The translations under genes were made by a program, and so were the position numbers. A stretch of 64,000 nucleotides of DNA, from contig NC_133005.1 of NCBI RefSeq assembly GCF_048564905.1, positions 18,097,501 through 18,161,500 on the forward strand. Direction: 5' to 3'. This DNA comes from Vicugna pacos (Eukaryota > Chordata > Mammalia > Artiodactyla > Camelidae). Shown here one piece after another: positions 24,100 to 36,500 of this stretch. The stretch's first letter is position 1. Every line of letters starts with the position of its first letter. The notes below the pieces were generated by a model, which saw nothing but the letters and a program-made list of their open reading frames with translations, made no database searches and was not told the origin of the DNA.

Positions 24100-24730
24100 T
24101 TTGGTCTCCATCCAGTCCTATTAATAGTTTGTAAAGTGAGGAAGTACTAGTACTAACCCAAACTCCTCAATGAAATCTTACATCGCTCTTCCATTCCCTT
24201 CATCCAACAGGTCGTCACGCTTCACCAAGTTTGCTTCAAAAAATAGATTTCAAGTTAACCATCTCTTTTGCCTTTTCTTTGTCATCACCTACGGTCAGGC
24301 ACCCATCAAACACCCAGCTCTCCTCTTGCAAAAGTCTTTTTGGTTTTCTTGCTCCCAAACCTAATATCACTTCTTCCATTCTTTTCAAGGTTTCTAAAGT
24401 TACCTCCCCAGAGCATAGGCATGTCATTTCTCAATTCAAAATCATTTCACAAGTCCCTCAAGGCTAGAAAACCAAATCCAGCATGACAGTCAAGGTCCAC
24501 CGTAATCTTTGCAGCCTATGTCCCTCTGTTTGCTCATCGCATATCTGTGTTTCCAGACCTCATGATCCTCCACACGTCACGTGGACAATATTGGGTCAAT
24601 TCTTTTGTTGCTGTTGTTGGTTTAATGGCTTGATGTCCTTCTTGCTTTCAATTTCAATAAGTCCTACTCATCCTTTAAGGTTTACCCCAGTTGCTAGTAC
24701 AGTATTAACATCCCTCCAGGTTGATTTCTA
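24100..24730 (+). mobile_element. L2 LINE 3' region, diverged
   Basis: Successive blocks ('ctaatatcacttcttcc', 'tagaaaaccaaatccagc', 'aagtcctactcatcctttaagg') follow the L2 3' region. Plus-strand openings here (24170-24866) are chance openings in pyrimidine-rich DNA. Confidence 0.5.
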
Positions 24731-25219
24731 TTTCTTCTACTTATGCAACAGGTTAGCCCTAATTCAGTCCAGACTCCAGTTAATGACTCAGCAGATACCT
24801 AATGGTGACAATTGTGAAAATAAGCCTCAGGTGAATGGTGCTGAATATTACCAGTGCCTTTTATAAATCTTCAAAGAACATGAATTCACAGACCAAAGAT
24901 GAGAATATCTAGCTCAATGAAAGATGTCAATAACCAAACCTCCAGCACCTACAAGCTGTTAAAATGAAGCCTTTCCATGCCATTATTTTGACCCTCACTT
25001 TGACGTGTAAGAACTGTATTTATCATTGAAACAAAAATAGGGCAGCCTTTGAAGTGACTTTGATTGCTGTATTTCTGTTCCAGTGCCCTTTCATTTTTAT
25101 TGGTTCTGTGAAAGTGATTCATCTGTTCCTTGTTTTCACTCGGCAGTGCCTCTGGATTTCATCTTCAAATGGAATATTTAGTAGCAAAGATCATCACAGT
25201 TTTTAGGCTATTCTTTGTT

Positions 25220-25375
25220 TAGCACAGAAAATAATGATATTAATACATAATATTAATTGTGCTCTTACTGTCCGCCGGGCTTCATATTGAGTGTGTGTAC
25301 GTGGATCCTTTCATGCAATTATTCCCCCACCCTGTGATGTACACACTATTATTATCTTTATTTATAATTTCCATA
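25220..25375 (-). repeat. MIR SINE fragment
   Basis: 'gctcttactgtccgccgggc' through 'cacactattattatc' follows the reversed MIR 3' part. Confidence 0.55.
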
Positions 25376-25399
25376 ACTATTTTTTGAATGACTTATAAG

Positions 25400-26190
25400 C
25401 TGCTTTTAAAATATAAACATTTAATTGCCAGAAGAACTATAAAGTGCTAAACTTTATGAATCATCAAGGGAATATAAATTAAAGCTACAATCCAATACTT
25501 CTACATAGAATGGCTAAAATTAAAAAGACAGACAATACCAGCTGTCTGATATAGACAAATAGAAATGCTAATATTCTGCTTATGGAAGAAAAAAAATGAT
25601 CAATCACTCTGGAAAACTGTGGGAGAATCTACTAAAGCTAAAAAAATGCATTTTCCTTAACCCAGCAATTTGACTCCTAGTTAAATGCCCACAAAGGTGT
25701 GCACCAAAAGGTACAGACAAGGATATTCATAGCAACACTATTTGTAGTAGCCCCAACTGCAAAATATAACAGTGCCCACCAGTATTAGAATGGACAGATC
25801 AATTGTAGTATACACACCCCAAATAAGTCACATAGAGCAAAGAGGATGAACAAAATTCAACCATGTGCTACAACATGGATGGATCTTATCCTATAAGGTT
25901 GAACAAAAGATGTCAGATGCTAAAGAATACACACTGTTTTATCCCATTTATATAGTGTTCAAAAGAGATAGACAATATATGGTGCTACAAATGAGACCAG
26001 CGGTTACCCTTGGGAGACCAAGAGAACATTCAAGACAAAGACCAGGATGAAGGAATTAGTTTGGGGGGTTTAAGATTCTACGAGGCCTATGGGATCAGAG
26101 TCTAGTGAGCAAGGGAAGGGAGGGAGGGCGTGTGGTCAGTCGGAGGCGTGCAGGCGCTGGAGTAGGTGCTGGAAGCCACTGAGAATACCA
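25400..26190 (+). mobile_element. Ancient L1M ORF2 C-terminal and 3' UTR fragment
   Basis: 'acccagcaatttgactccta', 'gcaacactatttgtagtagcccc' and 'tacaacatggatggatctta' are L1M hallmarks in order. Broken by stops and frameshifts. Confidence 0.7.
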
Positions 26191-28035
26191 TCCTGAAAAT
26201 TCCAGAGCCTACATTCATTTTAAAAGTGATACATGCATTATATATGTGTGTGTATAGTACATATGCATGTCGGTATATATATGTCTTTATTAGATACATG
26301 TTTCATAAATAAAGATGTATATTTACCTGATTGTTTATATACATTAAGTTTTGCACTTATGTATGTGCACCAGTCTAATGGATGATGACTACAATGGAAT
26401 GTGTTTTCAAATCCTGTCATTGTGCACAAATGAAGAGTGTCAATGAGTGTGTCTTTTGCGATCCCTGGTTGAAGTATCTGTGAATAACTCTGTATGTGTC
26501 TAGTCACGTACAACTAGGACAACGCTGCTGAGAGTTACTAAGAAAGCAGGGCTGGTGGGGAGCTAGCTGGGAGAGGGAAAAAGGAAACAGGTGGCTGACA
26601 GGTAAATCTAAGTTGATACACATTTCATTTTTTGATGGAAACTCCTTAAAGAAAAGAACTATTCTAAAACGAAAGAGATTAGGGATAAATTTTTAAAAAC
26701 CGTATAACTTGAGGCTTCAAGCATGAGAGATAACTTTCTTTTCTTCTCCTATTATTTTTCTTCTTTTTAGAAATATTGGCTGTCACAAAGCCAGAGAGAT
26801 GAGTATTGAGTGACTCATTCCAGGACCCATCTCTAATTTTTCAGGTCTTGCCTTTTCCAGATTCAAAGTTAGCGGGAAAGGCACATGTATTGTTTGACTT
26901 AAATTCAGTATGCAGTGGCATTACTTACAGTGATTTTGAGAGCCTTTTAACAAAAGAGAAAAGATTACTGCATTGACAGTGAAATTAGAGAGCTGTGCGG
27001 GCGCGTTACATTGAGTCGGCAGCGAAACGTTGGTTGCGCACCTGTTTTATGCAAATGACACAATAGCAGGAGAAAATCAGCAAGGCAACATTGTTCTCGG
27101 TTATTTTAAAGGCAAGGGGTCATAGAGACAATGCTGATATGGGCTTGTTTTTAATGGATTTAAAATTAGTTTCTAACCTATTGAAATCTTGCACAGCATG
27201 TGAAATGACTCACTCTGAGTTATTGCTGAGAGGGAGCCGGATAACGGAAAAAAAAAAAAAAAACAGAAATATCCACGTTCTTTCTCCATGGAGCCTCCTG
27301 CTGCCCTTGCCTGTTCACTCTCCATCCTGTAGTAGGCTCCTGAGTGCCTAATCCACAGCATCCTCGAGGACCCAGCCTTAAAAGTCAGCCAAGGTGGGTG
27401 TTCTACCCCCGAACCCGGCTCCCAGCCCAATTTTCACAAGTTATACACTTGGATCATCCCTTTGTCATCCAGTTGCTAGGAGGCCAGCTGTTACCCACTG
27501 AAACGAAATCCTCTGTCAACACTCTCCAAAAACATAACTGGTTGAAAGACAGGAGCACTTGCATCAACCAGAAGGAATTCAGTGGGAAGATGATTGATTG
27601 AAAAGAGATCTTGGCTCCCCTCAAAACTTGCAGGATTCCCGTCAGATGAATATTTTAAGAAGGCGACTACATCACTCTTGTTTTTCTTCCTGTAATATGC
27701 CACAGAGCACGTTATGAGGGGCTATGGCTCAGTGGAATGTCTGCGTTTACAGGTGTTACATGTTGCCATGATTTGGTGATGTGAGTAAGAGGAAGTGAAG
27801 GTCATGTGTAGCTTTTGTTCTGCAGCAATGAAAAGCACTTTTGTTGAAGACCCACTTGCTTGTTAACAACACAACTTACTTAGGGTTCAATGTAATTAAA
27901 GTTTTTGAAATAGGTTCCCCATTGTTTAGAGCTCTTTTAAATTAACTAACAGAAATCTGCCTCAGACTAAAGTTACAAAAGAAAAATTGAAAGCTAGTAG
28001 GGTAACTTGTGGAAGAAATACTATGACATGATGTT
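26191..28035. other. Mostly repeat-poor non-coding DNA
   Basis: A TA/GT-rich stretch lies at about 26230-26290 and an A-run at 27249-27263. The CpG/octamer cluster at 27.0 kb is the main item. Openings at 27091-27601 are AT/GC-mixed and match no protein I know. Confidence 0.4.
26998..27056. promoter_or_regulatory. CpG cluster with E-box and octamer motif
   Basis: Seven CpGs lie within 41 bases (26998-27038) in otherwise CpG-poor, repeat-poor DNA, followed by an E-box CACCTG (27039-27044) and a perfect octamer ATGCAAAT (27049-27056). It looks like a small preserved regulatory element, but no function is shown. Confidence 0.35.
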
Positions 28036-28039
28036 AGAA

Positions 28040-28490
28040 ACTCATTTAACTGGCTTGGATTCTTGAAAGAGATCAGTGATAGTCTGGCGGTTTGAAAACA
28101 TGTGTGAATTCTTTGACACTATTCCCATTAAAAGGTAGGTGGGCTGTGTCCCCTTCCCTGTGACTGCTTTGATCAGCACAGTAGAGCAGAAGTCACACTG
28201 TGTGACTTCCGAGGCAAGGCCACTAAAGGACTTGCAGCTTCTACATGGTAGTGTTTGAGAACTCGGTGGTGGAGCAGTGAGCCTCACTCCCCTGAGGCCA
28301 CTGTGTTGTGAGGAAACCCAAGCCACGTGGCACGGCCACCTGTAGGCATCATAGTGGACAACCACCACTGAGTCCAGCTGTGGAGTCGTCCCAGCTCAGG
28401 CAGCAGACATGTGAGTGAAGAAGCCTTCAGAGGATCCCAGCCTCCAGCCATTCAAGTGCTGAGGCATCGGGCATCTGTAGCCCCCCGACT
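28040..28490 (+). mobile_element. MaLR-like LTR fossil
   Basis: 'aagtcacactgtgtgacttcc', 'gtgttgtgaggaaacccaag' and 'gacatgtgagtgaagaagcc' occur in the order of an MLT1-like LTR. Solo, broken, old. Confidence 0.5.
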
Positions 28491-28529
28491 GTGGGAACAA
28501 AGGAATGAGCCCTGGGCTGGAATGGTAAA

Positions 28530-28990
28530 CAGGTTGTGAAAAGCTGCAGATTCAGAGGTGAGAAGGCTGGTTAGCCAGTGACAGGTAAGATCCCCAGAGG
28601 GGGGAAACCTAAGACAGGCACAGCCGCCTGAGCCCAAGAAGAATGTTGCAAAGCAGCCGTTTCTCATACGTTCCAACCTGATAAGTTGTAAGGCTTGCTG
28701 GTGCCAACATGAACACGATTTACCAAAACATAAAGGGTCTTCTGACCTTGAGCCAGACACTGCCTGTTAACCATTTCCCTTGTCATTCTTCTTTGCTATA
28801 TAAGACTGTGTAGCTTAATAAAGCTTCAGAGTCGCCATCAGCTCTCTCTGCATACGGTGTGTATGTGTACATGATATTGTGACACCAACAGCATCATGAA
28901 GCGCAGACAAGCTATCTTCACTGTGCTCTGTCCATTTTTCTGACCTGGAGTGTCTGTGACCATAATGAAATGGTGGTGGCTTAATGGCAT
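28530..28990 (+). mobile_element. Class I-like ERV solo LTR fossil
   Basis: A TATA-like box (28797-28804) is followed 13 bases later by AATAAA (28817-28822), the compact promoter/poly(A) layout of gammaretroviral-type LTRs. The upstream part resembles artiodactyl LTRs. No internal genes adjoin it; edges uncertain. Confidence 0.5.
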
Positions 28991-29069
28991 TGTCACTGAG
29001 CCGTGGGGCAGTTTCTTTGGCAACAGTAGATAACTGGGAACAGGTATGGGACAAAAAGTCAAGCAAAAC

Positions 29070-29540
29070 AAAACACCTTAAAACCAGAGACTATTTTAGA
29101 TTTAAGGAGACTAAAGGAAGTGCCCTTGGAACAGAGCACCGCCTGCAGGAGGGAGTTGCTGAGGGCAGGGGTCCCAGTGAGGGTCCTGTGGCCCAATGCC
29201 CACAGGAACAGCTCCAGAACCAATAAAGAGGTATTTCCTCACCTGGGAAAAAACATTTGCTTGATGTCCATAAACAATTATTAAAGAAGGGATAAATGAA
29301 ATGCCAAATTTAGTCAATAAATAAAGACACACCCACCATCAAAAAGATGAGCCGATAAGCAATATCCTATAACATATTATAACAACGGTGGACTCAAGGA
29401 ACAATAATCACCACTAAATGCAATACACGATCTTCATTGCGTCTACGAGGGCAAAAACAATCTAAAGAAAATATTAGGGATAAAGAGGGACTTTTCAAAA
29501 TGAAAATGTGCTGGGGGAAAAAGAAAAGAAGCAGGGTTTA
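29070..29540 (+). mobile_element. Ancient L1M 3' UTR fragment, weak
   Basis: Blocks such as 'agatttaaggagactaaagg' and 'ccactaaatgcaatacacgatc' resemble an L1MC-type 3' UTR. Confidence 0.35.
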
Positions 29541-29574
29541 AAATAAAAGTTAAAAGAGAGAGAAAAGGAGAAAG

Positions 29575-29803
29575 CAAACTCAGGCTCTGGAGTTCTTCAG
29601 CCTGAATTTAAATTGTTGCTATTCTCTTTATGAGTTTGAGACCACAGGTTGATAAACTCTCCCTCCATTTAGAGGGTTGCTAAGAGTTCTGAGTCATCTT
29701 ACCGTTGTATGGATTGAAAGAGACAGTATATCATAGTACAGTGGTTGGAAGAGTGGCCAGGGGATGGTAACTGCTCAATAAAAGTCATTACTAAGAATGA
29801 TTA
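29575..29803 (+). repeat. MIR SINE, nearly full length
   Basis: 'ctctggagttcttcagcctg', 'atttagagggttgctaag' and 'aactgctcaataaaagtcatt' span the MIR consensus from head to 3' end. Confidence 0.7.
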
Positions 29804-29940
29804 TTTCATGTGACAATGAATGTATGTATGTTCATGTATAACTGAAAAATTGTGCTCTACACTGGAATGTGATACAACATTGTAAAATGACTATAACTCA
29901 ATAAAAAAGTTTAATAAAAATAAATTAATTAAAAACAAAA
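29804..29940 (+). mobile_element. Short young-type L1 3' tail
   Basis: 'catgtataactgaaaaattg...gatacaacattgtaaaatgactataactcaataaa' is the terminal L1 3' UTR, followed by an A-rich tail, inserted at the end of the MIR. Confidence 0.65.
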
Positions 29941-29944
29941 CAGA

Positions 29945-30880
29945 AGGAAAACCTCATGAACCCAGGCAACTGCCCCCTGTCTCCTTCTCACCTTCTCTGT
30001 GTGTCTGCTTTCATTCCCCCTGTCTTTGCAGAACGGCTTGTCCTCTCCCTGAATGTGTATGTCTAACTTTGCTGCCCTGCCTCTCGTGAGCTTCTGTGTC
30101 TTCTGTTCAAGCAACCAGTCCAGACTTTTAAGTGTCCCTCAGTCTCACTCCTAAATGCCAGGAAGAGATAGTCTGATTATAGAGCTTGGGCCATTCAGAT
30201 CCAATCAGCTTTAGGAACAGGTTGAACAGAATCGTGTGGTAGAAACCCAGTTGTGAGGTTTAAGATCTCTTAGAAAAACCTCGAAGAGAGGAGAAATGGG
30301 CTCAGTAGAGCTTTCCTAATTAGAAGATCATTTTAACATAGATTGGCTGTGGAAATAAAATTATTTTCGTTTTAGGTCCATGGAGACTTTTTAAGTTGTG
30401 AAAATTAGAGTTGTATCTGGTGTTTATAAGCTTAAGAAAATGTTGGAGACGGCCAAGTAAAATTGGGAAGCCAGGGTTTTAAGGAATGTCTTGCCCTGCT
30501 AATTCTGCCACTTTTTAGTCATTCTCCTGCAATAAAATGATTATGAAAAAAGTGTTCCTTACCGAAGTGTTGTTTTGGAGAACCAAAGCCAGTAGCCCGG
30601 GAAAGAGCAAAAGAGAGTGTGACATCATTTTATGTCTTATGAAATAAATATTGTATTTGTGGTATTTAAGTCATTACAAAACAAAAGTAAACTGCTTTAT
30701 AATCTCTTAAAATATTTTAAGTATTATAGGAATATACTCTTCTAAAATCTCCAGGAAGACACATGCTGCAGGTAGAATTTTGTTAGTCACACATCAGATG
30801 TGTACCAAAAAAATCTCTATTTTACAAAAGTGCCTATCTTCCTGATCTCTGATAATCCATTTTCACTCTTCATTGGAAAG
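29945..30880. other. No recognised feature
   Basis: 29.95-30.26 kb is pyrimidine-rich and may be an unrecognised old repeat; the rest is AT-rich non-coding DNA. Confidence 0.35.
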
Positions 30881-30884
30881 CTTG

Positions 30885-31265
30885 GTATCATCACCTCTGT
30901 TGGAATTGCTGCATTGAAGAGTGTGAGGGTTTACAATTTTAATTATACAGCGAAATTACCCTTCATGATTTTAATAGTCTTTGTCAAATTGCCAATTCCC
31001 CGCTGATATGAATGAAAACCCTTACTTCCCCAAATCTTTGTCAAACTAGATGCTTTGAAGCTCTTTGTTTTTCAAAATTCAAGTGCCAGTTGACTTAAAT
31101 TCTATTCTGGTGCTTATCAATGAGTTTGAGAATCTTTTATTTGTTTAATTGTCCTTTTGTATTTGTCTTCTGTGAATTGACTATATTGATTTGTAGAAGC
31201 TCTTTATATGTTCTGGATATAAATCACTTTTTTATGTATCATGAAGGAACGTTTTTAAGAAGAAT
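30885..31265 (-). mobile_element. Ancient L1M ORF2 C-terminal fragment
   Basis: 'ttgatttgtagaagctctttatatgttctggatataaatc' near 31187 is a strong reversed L1 hallmark. Diverged. Confidence 0.65.
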
Positions 31266-31278
31266 ATACTTGAACCTA

Positions 31279-31310
31279 AAACAAAGAAACAAACAAACAA
31301 ACAAACAAAT
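31279..31310. repeat. (AAAC)n simple repeat
   Basis: Tandem AAAC/CAAA units, about seven copies with one variant. Confidence 0.9.
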
Positions 31311-31314
31311 TTAT

Positions 31315-32455
31315 CCACAAGGGACTGAGAAGATGGGCAGGGATCTGTAAGGGATTTCTTAGGAGAGCATCTGCCCAGTGTGAGTTCCATGCCTGCCCAG
31401 CACTGGTCCCATGTAAATGCTTCTGTCTTCTCCTCACACCTCGCGTGAGTTGTCCACGGGGCTGCAGTTGGGGAAAGGGGACTGCCGTTTGTCTCTTATT
31501 CAAGATGTCTAGAAGGTGACAGATGGACTAGTGAGAGAGACTGTAAAGGGCTGCATTTGGGGAGTAACCATCTTCACACTAACAAGGGGTCCAGGAATGT
31601 GGACTGGGGGTTTGGGACCCCTATTTTCCAACTGTGCCCCCAAATCAGAGAAACTCTAAAGAGGGGCCCACCAGTTACTGGAGGCATGGACCAGAGCGGC
31701 ATGGATGCTATGGTCAGAGTTGAGGGGGATCATCTGCTTTCCAAAGACCACACTACGTTTCCCATGAGAGTCTCCTTTGAACACAGCCAGGCCCAGGGCA
31801 TGAGATGTCTGCTGTGACAGAGGCCATCCCCAGCCGAGCGGGAACTTCCCCTCTATATTCCTTTGCCTCTCCTGTCTTCTCCCTACCCTTTACCATCAAG
31901 CAGGGTCTAAAACCACTAGCTAGAAAGCATGAGGTGAGATGAGATAAAGGACGAACGGAAGCCAACCACATCCCCTTCCCTAAAAGCCAAGGCCCCACAA
32001 ATGCAGCACAGAGCTGGAGAGGAGAATTCTTATTTTAGAATTACGAAGTGTTGATTAGTATCTTGGACTGAAATGAGAGTGTGTTTTTAACTTAACATGA
32101 ACATAGTACAGAAAAGTCACGGTGCCTTTCAAAGCTTTTCCTACTTAAATCATCGGTAGGATGTCCACTGGGAGACAGAAGTAATCTTACTTTTTGTTGC
32201 AGCCCATACGCCACACTTTGGCTAAAATCCAATGCAGATTTTTTTTTCCAGTCTGTCCTTTGGCTTTCTCTATGTTATAATATGCTTATAGACATTCTCA
32301 ACTCTAAGTCATCAAATTCACCTATCATTAGAAGGGCCTTCTTACCTTAGGATTATAAATATATTCTACTTAAAAAAAAAAGCCTCATATCTCACAGTTT
32401 AGTGTCCTACAAGTCGTTTTCAGATACATCTGGAATTCATTTTGTGAATATTATT
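31315..32455. other. No recognised feature
   Basis: Moderate GC, openings on both strands (31276-31998) without known domains; no repeat recognised. Confidence 0.35.
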
Positions 32456-32459
32456 GTAG

Positions 32460-32810
32460 TGTCAACCTTCTGCAGAAAAATTGACCTCAGCTGGGGGAGC
32501 TGCCTTGTTCAGGGTCACACCCCCAGTCCCAGGGGACAGCCCACACCCAATGGCTGAGACCTGTGGGACTGCAGCATGCAGGTCCCCAGACCCTAGGGCC
32601 GAGCCCCCAGCTTCAGAGGCTCCACTTAGGTTTGGCTGGAGCCACTGAGACTGAATTGTAGCCCCAGTTCTCCCCCTGCCCATTGCTGCTTGCTTCACGT
32701 CCCCCTGCTGATCCAGGGAGCAAATCCTTAATAAACTTCCTGCCAACAAATTCATCTCAAAAATAGCTTCCTCGGGAAACTGATCAGCAACAAATCTGAA
32801 GTGGTTAACT
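32460..32810 (+). mobile_element. LTR-like fossil with poly(A) signal
   Basis: 'ttgctgcttgcttcacg...ccctgctgatccagggagc...aataaacttcctgc' resembles the 3' part of an old LTR. Family uncertain; broken, old. The 126-codon minus-strand opening here is a shadow of this GC-rich DNA. Confidence 0.4.
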
Positions 32811-32979
32811 GAATTCATTTTTCTTCCAAACGCAGAATTCACAATCTCAGGAACTTTTACTGAACAATGAATCTTTTTGATTTCAATGTCACCTTTACTG
32901 TAATAATAAATTTCCCACTGAATATAGCTCTGTATTTGGACTATTCAGTTTATCTGATTCCTCTACGTTTTCTAAAATT

Positions 32980-33680
32980 ATTGCCAGAGTGTTTTTATTC
33001 TGTAGAAATCAGAATAAGCTCCGTTATCAGACCAGGCAAGTTACTCCTTATTATTTTTTTTTAATGAAAAGTTTATTGGCTATACTTTTCTTTGTATTTG
33101 TGTTTGTTTTCCCTCTTTCCAATGAAATTTAAATGTATTCTCTCAAGTTTATATAAAAATTGATATAAAAAATTCCAGCATGGATTTTATTTATTGTTGC
33201 ATTGAACTTAAGAAATAATGTAGTGTGGAATTCAACTTATAATACTGAATTTTCTCATCTAAGATTTGTGATATTTCTCTGTATATTCATGCACCTTTTG
33301 TTGTTTTCTTCTTTACACTTACCTCTTGGTAGGTTTATTTTTAGAGATTATATAAAGTGATCTAAATAATATAGATATCTGGGATTTGCATGTTAATCTT
33401 ATATTTGACTACCCTGAAACGTTTTCTTATTAATTCTAATAACATTTTGGTGGATTATATCATCCGTTAGTAACGCCAGTCTTGTCGTTTCCTTTCTAAT
33501 CAGTGTATTTAATTCTTTTCTTGTTTTATTACCTTGGCTATGATCACCAACAGAGTGACCATGATAGCAGCTACCTTGCCTTGTTTAAGACTTTGACAGG
33601 AATTCCTCTTACATTTCACCAATAAATATGACTTTTGATAGAAGTTTCTGATAGATACCAAATATCTACTTAAGGCTGAG
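32980..33680 (-). mobile_element. Ancient L1M ORF2 reverse-transcriptase region
   Basis: The reversed order 'aatgaaaagtttattggc', 'gactaccctgaaacgttttcttattaattctaataac' and 'gcagctaccttgccttgtttaagac...ggaattcctcttacatttcacc' is the L1 RT region. Broken. Confidence 0.65.
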
Positions 33681-33745
33681 TCATAAGTGTAAGCCATCCG
33701 TGAGTAAGTCACAAAATAACAAAATGTGCTGAACTCAGAAGTAAA

Positions 33746-33786
33746 AGAGAGAGAGAGAGAGAGACAGAGAGAGAGACAGAGAGAGA
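33746..33786. repeat. (GA)n microsatellite
   Basis: GA dinucleotide array with a few GACA variants. Confidence 0.9.
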
Positions 33787-33865
33787 TGGGTCTGATCATC
33801 CTGAACAGGTGGCGTCTATCAAAAAAGAACCGCAAGGAACAGATGGCAACTTTGATTAACAAACT

Positions 33866-33888
33866 AGCTAACTAACTAACTAACTAAC
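33866..33888. repeat. (CTAA)n microsatellite
   Basis: Five to six tandem CTAA units. Confidence 0.9.
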
Positions 33889-33899
33889 GGAATAGAAAA

Positions 33900-35085
33900 G
33901 AATTCAGTTGTAAAACATAAAGTTCTTTTGGGAATAAAGACAAAGGATTTTCAAATTTTATGATTCAGGAGAGATACTGAAAGGGAGAGCAGGCATCGCT
34001 GAGCCAGATACAACAGCAGGAAGACCCTAGGTGATACATACCTCTACGCACAAAACAAAATCACAAAGGTTGGGAAATCATGAGGAACCCCAAAGCCATT
34101 TGGAGTACTACTCCAAGCACTCTAATATGCAATTGGTAAGAACCCCAAATAGAGTTAAAGGAACAGACGAAGGAGATGCAATAAATAATGGAAGAAATTT
34201 GCCCTGAATGGAGAAAAGATAGATTCTTTACAGTTAAAGGACTGAATAAGTGCCTCATAGGGCTGGTGAAGTGAGACTTGGCATATCCTGGCAAAATTCC
34301 TGAACTTCAAATTTCTATAAATAGAAATTTATACCAGACTTAGGAAGAAAATATTCCTTTAACAGAAGGAGACATATTCATGCTGGTAGGGTAGCTCCAA
34401 GGCAAACAAAACCGAAAAAGAACGTAAGTTTTACAACATCAATGTAAAGAAGGAGAATGTAAGATTGAAAACACCAACAGAATAAAGGAACGTTACGTTA
34501 AATAAAAGGCACGATTACCAAAGATGATACAAAGATCATACAAAGATCATAAACCAATGAATGCGGCAGCTAAATTTGCAAAGCAAAGCTAATCAGAAAT
34601 GCAGGGAGACCTTAATGAAAAAGAGAACTACAATGAGATATTATAAATTCCACTTTAAGAATCAGTAAGCTCTTGAACAGGAAATGAGTAACATAATCAA
34701 AAATTGATTTTGTGATACAGCAAATATTTATACGGAAAGAAAAAGCAATTTTCTCATATGAATGGGACATTTATAAAAATAAATTATATAATTGACCACA
34801 GAAAAGTGAAAAAACATAAATTTTATAAGCCACGTCTTCTGATCGTGATATCTAAACATAATAAAAATATGTCCCAAAACTGAAGAATTAAAATTATTAA
34901 AATAATACCAAATGGCCTTTGAGTTAAATAGGAAAACAAAGTCAACATGAAAATCTACCTGTAAATGACTATACAGAAGACTATTTCATAGTGGTTGAGA
35001 CATAGCTACAGCATAATCACAGGAAAACATAGCCTGAAATGCTTTTATTATTAAAAGAGAATGAAAATAAATGACAAAAACCCTA
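33900..35085 (+). mobile_element. Ancient L1/HAL1-type fragment
   Basis: 34.1-34.7 kb resembles the ORF1 region of L1/HAL1; 34745-34900 resembles the ORF2 endonuclease region ('gaccacagaaaagtgaaaaaacataaat'). Strongly diverged. Confidence 0.45.
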
Positions 35086-35089
35086 CTTC

Positions 35090-35225
35090 AGACGGCTTAG
35101 TATATGTTAGATAATGTTCTGTGTTCTTTATCTATATTATATTATTTAATTCTCACAAAATGTTATGAGGTAAATATTATTATCCCCACCATTTAGATGA
35201 GGAAACTGAGGCACAGTCAGTGTAT
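35090..35225 (-). repeat. MIR SINE
   Basis: 'ttaattctcacaaaatgttatgaggtaaatattattatccccacc...gatgaggaaactgaggcaca' is an excellent reversed MIR match. Confidence 0.8.
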
Positions 35226-35231
35226 GCTTGA

Positions 35232-35560
35232 GAGGGATGGTCCACTTTAAAATACACATATACACAACTCCTGAAATCCTACTTTGAAGTCTAGCCTATT
35301 CAAATAAAGTCTGGTACATAAGAATGCATACACACGTGTGTTTCTTGCAGCACTGTGTGAAATGCAAAAAGATTGACAACAAAAATTCTCAGAAGTGGGG
35401 CAACTAAAAAACTGAGGGACATCCATGCCATCACATGTTCTGCAGCCATTAAAACATGGGATTAGGTCTGTAAGGTGGACTTGGAGTTACAGCCACAGGA
35501 TCTTAAGTGACAAAAGGAAAATGAACAGAATTGTATGTGCTGTCGTTACAGTTTTGCAAA
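35232..35560 (+). mobile_element. Ancient L1M ORF2 C-terminal fragment
   Basis: 'tcctactttgaagtctagcc', 'tttcttgcagcactgtgtgaa' and 'cagccattaaaacatggg' follow L1M order. Confidence 0.55.
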
Positions 35561-36120
35561 CAATGCTAGATCTTCTAAACGTGTGCATTTGTACCAAGTT
35601 AGGTCAATTGGAAAAAAAAATGGGTGTTTTCGTTGGGTCCACGGGGAAGGAGATGTTGAGACGGGCTTAAGAGTGCAGGAAGTTTTTGAGGGGACTGGAA
35701 TCTGTGAAAAGTAAGAGAGGGAAGAGGCAGGGTAGGGTAGAGCAAGCCACAGATTACAGTTCGGCTCTGTCAAATTCTCGGCCAGTCCAGTGGGAAGCTC
35801 TGGAGCAAAGACTGCGCACTGGGACCAGGGATGGTCCCGCACTGGGCACAAATGGCCAGTCATTGGCTAGGGTCTGCCCCAAGCGAAGCATAGCATCAAC
35901 TCAAAAGCTGTGGGGGAGCTTGAAGTTCATGGCTTTCAGCTGATGGCTTTCCTTGCAGCTGAATGGCCAGTTCTTTCTTGAAAGGAGATCCAAGCAGTGC
36001 CTTTTCAAGGCTGCACATATGCAGGGATTTTGGTAGGAAGTGAAAATATGAAACTGGAAGGGGAGGGGGAGAGGTGAAAAAAAAGGGGAGAAGATGGTGT
36101 CGCTGTAGCGTTCCCTCGCT
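35561..36120. other. No recognised feature
   Basis: Openings on both strands at 35.5-36.1 kb overlap one another; no known protein. Confidence 0.35.
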
Positions 36121-36124
36121 TTTG

Positions 36125-36500
36125 TTCATAGATTGACCACATATCCCTAAACAAAGTTGAGTTTCACCTTCACAAAAATGGAATTATGTGTGTTGCTTTT
36201 GCAACGTGATGTTTCTTCTTTAAAAAATAAAAGTGCTAAGATTCGTCCATGCTGATGAGCAGAGTTGTCTATTCCTTTTCACTGCTCTATAGTCTTCTAG
36301 TTAGGATTGTATCATGATTTATTGTCCCCACTTCTGTGGATGAATAAGTGTGTTGCTCTCTGGGGCTATTGCGAACATCCCTGTGTATGTCTCCTGAGTT
36401 TCTCCATTGCATATACCGAGGGCTTGAATCACTGGGTTGCAGGCTATGCAGATGGTTAACTTATAAGATAATGTCAAATAGTTTTACAAGCGGTATTAAA
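36125..36500 (-). mobile_element. Ancient L1/HAL1-type fragment
   Basis: 'gattcgtccatgctgatgagc', 'tattccttttcactgctctatag' and 'tgaatcactgggttgcagg' are reversed L1-type C-terminal hallmarks. Confidence 0.5.

Noticed and set aside
32462-32842. 126-codon minus-strand frame
   Set aside because: Lies opposite an LTR-like fossil; no protein family recognised.
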